64,000 nucleotides of DNA, taken from positions 10,539,974-10,603,973 of the forward strand of contig CM030716.1 of assembly GCA_017979445.1 (NCBI GenBank), in the 5' to 3' direction. The stretch is from Akebia trifoliata (Eukaryota; Streptophyta; Magnoliopsida; Ranunculales; Lardizabalaceae). This document shows, one piece after another, positions 57,959 through 64,000 of the stretch (position 1 is its first letter; the number at the start of each line of letters is the position of its first letter). The translations under genes and the position numbers were made by a program. Below the pieces are notes generated by a model. The model had not been told where the DNA came from. It did not search any database and saw only the letters and a program-made list of their open reading frames with translations.

Positions 57959-58368
57959 GGGGGCGGTTCAAGGGCCATATGAGAAAACATATGAAAAAAC
58001 TTTCGTTTTTCAAAATAAGAGTTAGAGGTTTTGGATTGAGCTGATTTTTTGCAAGGATGGTCACTATGATGAAAAGATCATCGTCACAAAAAATCAGCTC
58101 AATCAGAAATTTCTAAATCCATCAAAAGTGATTTACAAATTAGTGATAAAAATTAGTAAAAAATCGACGGTCCACATTCTAAATCACTTTTAATGGGGTT
58201 AGAAGTTTCAGATTGGGCTGCTTTTTTTTTTTTTTTGGATGATCTTCCCATCATAGATATCATTCTCACAAAAAATCAGTTCAATCCAAAATTTCTAACC
58301 CATATTTTAAAATTTTATTAAAAACGAAAGTTTTTACAAGTTTTCTCATATGGCCCTTGAACCTGACC
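57959..58368. mobile_element. Foldback unit 7 (subgroup B)
   Basis: Near-identical to unit 4 over its whole length, same orientation; right end GAACCTGACC. 410 bp. Confidence 0.87.
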
Positions 58369-58384
58369 ATATATATATATATAA

Positions 58385-58726
58385 GGGTAGCGTTCAATGG
58401 CTAACTTTTTTGCAAAACATGAGTTAGAAGTTTTGGAATGGGCTGATTTTTGGTGAGGATGATCTCTACGGTGAGGAGATCATCCTCACCAAAAATCAGC
58501 CCATTTCAAAACTTCTAACCCATGTTTACAAGTTAAAAAATTGTGGACTGTCCATTTTTTGTAAACTATTTTTTATGGGGTTAGAAGTTTTGGAATGGGC
58601 TGATTTTTGGTAATGATGATCTCATCACCATAGAAGTCATCATCACAAAAAATCAGCTCATTCCAAAACTTCTAACTCATGTTTTGAAAAATGTTTTGCC
58701 AAAAAGTTAGCCATTGAACGGGACCC
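58385..58726. mobile_element. Foldback unit 8 (subgroup E)
   Basis: Starts GGGTAGCGTTCAATGGC and ends GCCATTGAACGGGACCC; subterminal TAACTTTTTTGCAAAAC. 342 bp, two modules. Confidence 0.87.
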
Positions 58727-58746
58727 TATATATATATATATATATA

Positions 58747-59127
58747 GGGAAATGTTCAGCACCCTAAGTTTTACCACACACTTTAACAAACGTTTTTTGT
58801 CCTACATGGGTTAGAAGTTTTGGAATGAGCTGATTTTTGGTGAGGATGATCTCTATGATTAGAAGATCATCCTCCCCAAAAATCGGCCCATTCCGAAATG
58901 TTTAGCCCCATGTTTACACGTTGAAAAATCGTGGACCGTCCATTTTTTGTAAATCAATTTTGATGGGGTTAGAAGTTTTGGAATGAGCTGATTTTTGGTG
59001 AGGATGATCTCCTCACCATAGAGATCATCCTCACCAAAAATCAGCTCATTCCGAAATTTCTAACCCATGTAAGACAAAACGCGTTTGTTAAAGTGTGTGG
59101 TAAAACTAAGGGTGGCGAACGGGACCC
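58747..59127. mobile_element. Foldback unit 9 (subgroup C, reversed)
   Basis: Starts GGGAAATGTTCAGCACCC and ends GAACGGGACCC: the reverse arrangement of unit 6. 381 bp. Confidence 0.87.
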
Positions 59128-59139
59128 ATATATATATAT

Positions 59140-60022
59140 GAGAGGCATTCAACGCCTTCTATTTTATCAGTCGTTTTAACAAAAGAAACCCAACCGTCGG
59201 ATATAGATGAATTGGACAGTCAAGATTGCATCTGCGTTAAGTTATAAACTTATGGGCTTTTTACAGCGCCATCCCTCAGTTTTACATTATTTAGTGCCAC
59301 CTCCCTGGCACAATTACAAGGGAGCTGGATTACAATAACCTGACCTTCAGCACACTTGATTCCTATCCAACCACCCGAACAAGCTCCGTAACCACTATCG
59401 TTCCAACTCTGTAAAACCCTTTTTGGATCGATTAAATCGTGCTTAAGTGCTTGAAGAGCTTGATAATCGGATTGAGTGATGATAACCCCGTCCCATGGTT
59501 GGCTCGAAACGGGCTGAAAGGCGAATAATAGAAGTGATTGAAGAAGCAAGACCGAAAACCGAAATGGGATTTTGTGGAAGGATTGATTCTTCCACTTTTG
59601 CTTCTTTTTAATTGAAACAGGGCACTCATCAGTGATTTTTTTCATTTGGGTTTGAAGAAGCTGAAATGGGTATCTGTAGAATCCATCATGTAACTTGTTT
59701 TGATCCTCCATAGCCATTAAAGATTAGCACAAACAAAGGATAAAGTGAAGTTCGAACTCCTCTGTTTCTTAAAATTTGGTGGAGATAATCTATGGGGGGG
59801 GGGGGGGGGAGAGAGAGAGAGAGATCAGAAGATAGGATTTTCTAGAGAGAGAGAAAGAAGCATGTGAAAATCCTAGTGAAAGAGACTGAGAGATAGAATC
59901 TTGTTTTGGGGATACAAAATTCATGTGGGTTGGTTCAGAAGCTCTTCGTAGTTGAGCCTAACGGCTAGTTTCTTCTTTTTTAATTATTTATTTATTTTTC
60001 TGAACAGGTAAGAACCGCCCCC
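59140..60022. mobile_element. Candidate gene-carrying unit: (TA)n-flanked segment with IMK2-like exon
   Basis: Flanked by TA tracts on both sides. Left end GAGAGGCATTCAACGCC roughly fits the GGG-N4-GTTC rule; right end GAACCGCCCCC fits it exactly (a subgroup B end). Between them are 883 bp with the 5' part of a receptor-kinase gene. A GGGCTTTTTACAGC repeat end lies at 59251-59264. Either one element captured the gene piece, or two separate insertions flank it. The inverted ends match only over about 11 bp, so the first reading is a hypothesis. Confidence 0.4.
59319..59717 (-). pseudogene. 5' fragment of an IMK2-like LRR receptor kinase
   Basis: From MAMEDQNKLHDGFYRYP at 59717: a cytosolic-looking N-terminus, a hydrophobic signal/anchor (FSVLLLQSLLLFAFQPVSS, about residues 54-72), then WDGVIITQSDYQALQALKHD, LQSWNDSGYGACSGGWIGIK and CAEGQVIVIQLP. 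This is the LRRNT cap of the IMK2/IMK3 (inflorescence meristem kinase) group. Identity ends at QLP (59319), where the family goes on with WKGLGG; here repeat DNA follows, and the open frame ends at 59250. No LRRs or kinase follow. Upstream a G13 run and (GA)n at 59793-59825 look like 5' UTR. Confidence 0.8.
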
Positions 60023-60036
60023 ATATATATATATAT

Positions 60037-60440
60037 GTTCAAGGGCCATATGTAAAAACATATGAAAAAACAATGGTTTTTCAAAATATGGGTTAGAGGT
60101 TTCGGATTGAGCTGATTTTTTGCGAGGATGGTCACTATGATGAGAAGATCATCCTCACAAAAAATCAGCTCAATCAGAAACTTCTAAATCCATCAAAAGT
60201 GATTTACAAATTAGTGAAAAAAATTGACAAAAAATCGACGGTCCACATTCTAAATCACTTTTAATGGGGTTAGAAGTTTCAGATTGGACTGATTTTTTTT
60301 TTTCGGATGGTCTTCCCATCATAGAGATCATCCTCACAAAAAATCAGCTCAATCCGAAATTTCTAACCCATATTTTAAAATTTTATTAATGTTACATTGT
60401 TTTTACATATGTTTTCTCATATGTCCCTTGAACCTGACCC
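60037..60440. mobile_element. Foldback unit 10 (subgroup B, left end truncated)
   Basis: Starts directly at GTTCAAGGGCC after a TA tract, so GGG-N4 is missing; ends GAACCTGACCC. 404 bp. Confidence 0.85.
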
Positions 60441-60450
60441 TATATATATA

Positions 60451-60803
60451 GGGAAATGTTCAGTAACAAACATTTTGACAAACATTTTGGCAAAACATTT
60501 TTCAAAACATGGGTTAGAGGTCTTGGAATGGGCTGATTTTTGTGAGGATGATCTCTACAGCGAGGAGATCATCATCACCAAAAATCAGTCCATTCCAAAA
60601 CTTCTAACCCCATCAAAAATGGTTAACAAAAAATCGTGGACCATCCATTTTTTGTAAACCATTTTTGATGGGGTTAGAAGTTTTGGAATGGGCTGATTTT
60701 TGGTGATGATGATCTTCTCACCGTAGAGATCATCCTCACCAAAAATCAGCCCATTCCAAAACCTCTAACCCATATTTTGAAAAATGTTTGTTGCTGAACA
60801 TTT

Positions 60804-60806
<3 letters not shown>
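60451..60806. mobile_element. Foldback unit 11 (subgroup D)
   Basis: Starts GGGAAATGTTCAGTAAC and ends GTTGCTGAACATTTCCC; subterminal AAACATTTTGACAAACATTTTGG. 356 bp. The closest relative of the lone copy at 29699-30052. Confidence 0.88.
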
Positions 60807-60847
<41 letters not shown>

Positions 60848-60849
<2 letters not shown>

Positions 60850-61226
60850 GTCAGGTTCAAGGGCCATATGAGAAAACATATGTAAAAACAATGTAACATT
60901 AATAAAATTTTAAAATATGGGTTAGAAATTTTGGATTTAGTTGATTTTTTGTGAAGATGATCTCTATGATGGGAAGATCATCCGAAAAAAAAAAATCAGT
61001 CAAATATGAAACTTCTAACCCCATTAAAAGTGATTTAGAATGTGGACCGTCGACTTTTTGCCAACTTTTGTCAATAATTTGTAAATCACTTTTGATGGAT
61101 TTAGAAGCTTCTGATTGAGCTGATTTTTTGTGAGGATGATCTTCTCATCATAGTGACCATCCTCGCAAAAAATCAGCTCAATCCAAAACCTCTAACCCAT
61201 ATTTTGAAAAAATCAGCTCAATCCAA

Positions 61227-61230
<4 letters not shown>
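60848..61230. mobile_element. Foldback unit 12 (subgroup B, reversed, right end replaced)
   Basis: Starts GGGTCAGGTTCAAGGGCC, the reverse of the usual B right end. Its right terminus is lost: AATCAGCTCAATCCAAAAC is repeated and then runs into a 60-bp TA tract. Confidence 0.82.
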
Positions 61231-61294
<64 letters not shown>

Positions 61295-61298
<4 letters not shown>

Positions 61299-61675
61299 CC
61301 CGTTCGGCACCCTAAGTTTTACCACACACTTTAACAAACGCGTTTTGTCTTACATGGGTTAGAAGTTTCGGAATGAGCTGATTTTTGGTGAGGATGATCT
61401 CTATGGTGAGGAGATCATCCTCACCAAAAATCAGCTCATTCCAAAACCTCTAACCCCATCAAAATTGATTTACAAAAAAAGGACGGTTCACGATTTTTCA
61501 ACGTGTAAACATGGGGCTAAACATTTCGGAATGGGCTGATTTTTGGGGAGGATGATCTTCTAATCATAGAGATCATCCTCACCAAAAATCAGCTCATTCC
61601 AAAACTTCTAACCCATGTAGGACAAAAAACGTTTGTTAAAGTGTGTGGTAAAACTTAGGGTGCTGAACATTTCCC
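61295..61675. mobile_element. Foldback unit 13 (subgroup C)
   Basis: Starts GGGTCCCGTTCGGCACCC and ends GTGCTGAACATTTCCC. 381 bp, same orientation as unit 6. Confidence 0.87.
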
Positions 61676-61699
61676 ATATATATATATATATATATATAT

Positions 61700-62104
61700 G
61701 TGTTCAAGGGCCATATGTAAAAACATATGAAAAAACAACGGTTTTTCAAAACATGGGTTAGAAGTTTTGGATTGAGCTGATTTTTCGCGAGGATGGTCAC
61801 TATGATGAGAAGATCATCCTCACAAAAAATCAGCTCAATGAGAAGCTTCTAAATCCATCAAAAGTGATTTACAAATTATTGACAAAAGTTGGCGAAAAGT
61901 CGACGGTCCACATTCTAAATCACTTTTAATGGGGTTAGAAGTTTCATATTTGACTGATTTTTTTTTCCGGATGATCTTCCCATCATAGAGATCATCCTCA
62001 CAAAAAATTAGCTCAATCCGAAACTTCTTACCTATATTTTAAAATTTTATTAATGTTACATTGTTTTTACATATGTTTTTTTATATGGCCCTTGATCCAG
62101 ACCC
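61700..62104. mobile_element. Foldback unit 14 (subgroup B, left end truncated)
   Basis: Begins GTGTTCAAGGGCC after a TA tract, ends TTGATCCAGACCC. Similar to unit 10, which has the same truncation. Confidence 0.83.
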
Positions 62105-62116
62105 TATATATATATA

Positions 62117-62504
62117 GGGAGCGGTTCGGCAACCCTAAAGTTTGCCAAGTTTGGTGTCAAACATTTTTTGTAAATCACTTTTGATGGGGTTAGAAGTTTT
62201 GGAACATGCTGATTTTTTGTGAGGATGATCTCTACGGTGAAGAGATCATCCTCACAAAAAATCAGCTCATTTTGAAACTTCTAACCCTAGTCTGCAAGTT
62301 GAAGAATCGTGGACCATCCAATATTTGTAAATAACTTTTGATGGGGTTAGAAGTTTTGGAATAATATGATTTTTGGTGAGGATGATCTCCTCATCATAGA
62401 GATCATCCTCACAAAAAATCAGCTAATTCCAAAGCTTCTAACCCATATTTTGAAAAATGTTTGGCACCAAACTTGGCAAACTTTAGGGCTGCTGAACCGT
62501 CCCC
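62117..62504. mobile_element. Foldback unit 15 (subgroup F)
   Basis: Starts GGGAGCGGTTCGGCAACCC and ends GCTGAACCGTCCCC; subterminal TAAAGTTTGCCAAGTTTGG. 388 bp. Confidence 0.87.
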
Positions 62505-62526
62505 ATATATATATATATACACATAT

Positions 62527-62864
62527 GGGAGCGGTTTAGCAGCCCTAAAGTTTGCCAAATATTTTTCGAAACATGGGTTAGAAGTTTTGGAATGAGCTGA
62601 TTTTTTGTGATGATGATCTCTATGATGAGGAAATCAGTCTATTCCAAAACTTCTAACCCCATCAAAAGTGATTTACAAAAATTGGACGATCCACGATTCT
62701 TCAATTTGCAAACTAGGGTTAGAAATTTCAAAATGAGCTGATTTTTGGAGAGGATGTTGTTCTCATCATAGAGATCATCCTCACAAAAAATCAGTTCATT
62801 CCAAAACTTCTAACCCATGTTTTGAAAAATGTTTGGCAAACTTTAGGGCTGCTGAACTGCTCCC
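62527..62864. mobile_element. Foldback unit 16 (subgroup F)
   Basis: Starts GGGAGCGGTTTAGCAGCCC and ends GGGCTGCTGAACTGCTCCC. One module is partly deleted. 338 bp. Confidence 0.85.
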
Positions 62865-62873
62865 ATATATATA

Positions 62874-63215
62874 GGATCCCGTTCAACAACAAACATTTTT
62901 CACAACATGGGTTAGAGGTTTTGGAATGGACTGATTTTTGGTGAGGATGATCTCTACGGTGAGGAGATCATCTTCACCAAAAATTAGCTCATTCCAAAAC
63001 TTCTAGCCCCATATTTACAAGTTGAAAAATTGTGGATCGTCCATTTTTTTAAAACCATTTTTTGATTGGGTTAGAAGTTTTGGAATGGGTTGATTTTTGG
63101 TGATGATGATCTCCTCATCGTAGAGATCATCCTCACCAAAAATCAGCCCATTCCAAAACCTCTAACTCATGTTTTGAAAAATGTTTTTCCAAAATTTTTA
63201 TTGCTGAACATTTCC
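62874..63215. mobile_element. Foldback unit 17 (subgroup D)
   Basis: Starts GGATCCCGTTCAACAAC and ends TTGCTGAACATTTCC. Subterminal AAACATTTTTCACAACATGGG. 342 bp. It directly borders the right copy of the direct repeat. Confidence 0.85.
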
Positions 63216-64000
63216 TATAATCTAATCTCCATGTTGACTAGGGCTTGAGTAGTCTCTTGATTTATTTGAGATTGAGAATGATTGGTTTCATGTTGCTGTT
63301 GAATGAGTTATTGTTGTTGTTCCTCTAACAACCCAATCATCATGGACTTTATTGTAGAAGATTATTGAAACATAAGAGGGTAGTTGTATTTTGGTTCAAA
63401 CTAAGTCTCTTTGCTTGGTGAACAGTTGTGGAGACAAGTAAGATTGTTGGGGAATCATGGTTTGATTCATCCTCACAAAAAAATCAACCCATTCTGAAAC
63501 TTCTAAGCCATATATAGGACAAATGTTATCTCCCTAATGTTGTTTGCCGAATGGGCTCATTCATAATACTTAGTAAGATTTCAAAACTTATTATGGGTTG
63601 TTCAACTCATCTTGAGGCATCAAAAAACCTGATATGATGCCTGCCATCAAATATCTTGCATCCTCTGTCGATCTGTAAAAAAAAAATAAAAAAAATAAAA
63701 ATTGACAATGACAAATTTGCCTTGGCCCCTCAAAATTTATGAAATTCGATGGTCTTGGGCTGTCAAATATAGGCTTTTCACGTTATGTTGGCACCTCAAC
63801 TTCTACTTATTACACACCAATTTCTTAAATTATTTAGGGATCAACTAGTTGCACACCACCCACTACCAATTGCACTTCATCACTTAAAAATTTCCATGTC
63901 CCCTCCATTTGGATGATTGCACTCAAAATTAAAATTAACATATTGCACCCACTATTTTTTGTTTCTTTGTTTTTCTTCTTTTTCAACTATATATGCTCAT
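63216..64000. repeat. Direct repeat, right copy (runs off the window)
   Basis: Same order as 51412-52740: CCATGTTGACTAGGGC, a Gln-codon-rich stretch, the half foldback relic (63455-63560), the end of the CACTA-like MITE (63639-63788), then GTTGGCACCTCAACTTC to CAACTATATATGCTCAT at the window end. About 530 bp present in the left copy are missing. Confidence 0.85.

Larger units (their letters stand above)
53419..63215. repeat. Cluster of foldback elements in (TA)n tracts
   Basis: Eighteen units (listed separately) separated mainly by TA microsatellites. Common inner module: GGAATGRGCTGATTTTTGGT, then GAGGATGATCTC, a short loop, and the reverse complement; most units hold two modules around a central linker with ATTTACAAAAAATTGGACGG-like sequence. 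Common ends GGG-N4-GTTC and GAAC-N4-CCC. The parts between ends and modules differ by subgroup. All non-coding. Two gene fragments interrupt it at 54913-55296 and 59319-59717. Confidence 0.9.

Noticed and set aside
53419..63215. CRISPR-like array of regularly spaced repeats
   Set aside because: Units are 340-410 bp palindromic transposons in a plant genome, separated by TA tracts, not short repeats with unique spacers.

Overview
The window is nuclear DNA of a flowering plant. The evidence is an intact, intron-rich leucine-rich-repeat/malectin receptor kinase gene with GT-AG introns, relics of both plant LTR retrotransposon superfamilies, hAT- and Mutator-type MITEs, tRNA-derived SINE fragments and a block that looks like transferred mitochondrial DNA. 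The species cannot be told from the sequence alone. The window is gene-poor and transposon-dense.

Layout. 1-1.6 kb: part of a long LTR. 1.7-4.8 kb: GC-richer block with the 3' end of a mitochondrial-type initiator tRNA, probably a NUMT. 4.8-8.5 kb: minus-strand Tat/Ogre-like Ty3-gypsy relic (3' region, integrase, leader). 8.5-10.67 kb: gag and 5' LTR of another minus-strand gypsy element. 10.68-15.2 kb: plus-strand, 5'-truncated Ty1-copia relic. 16.07-30.9 kb: the receptor kinase on the minus strand, 24 exons and 978 codons, with all splice junctions and phases consistent; its introns hold at least eleven transposable-element insertions. 32.2-50.7 kb: relic of a very long Ogre-like element with 3-4 kb LTRs, containing another gypsy relic (3' end near 40.77 kb) and a foldback element. 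51.4-64 kb: a cluster of foldback elements.

The most unusual region is 53.4-63.2 kb. Seventeen foldback elements, mostly 340-410 bp, stand side by side, separated almost only by (TA)n tracts. They share one inner hairpin module and a terminal signature GGG-N4-GTTC...GAAC-N4-CCC, yet carry about seven unrelated subterminal sequences. A lone relative at 29.7 kb has a perfect 9-bp target duplication and sits inside a hAT MITE that has a perfect 8-bp duplication, inside intron 1 of the receptor kinase. Two truncated gene pieces lie in the cluster: the first exon of a 2OG-Fe(II) dioxygenase with an internal deletion, and the 5' part of an IMK2-like receptor kinase bracketed by element-like ends. 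The cluster is bounded by two direct copies of a segment of about 1.3 kb.

The receptor kinase is the only complete gene seen. All other coding sequence is broken transposon or gene-fragment material.
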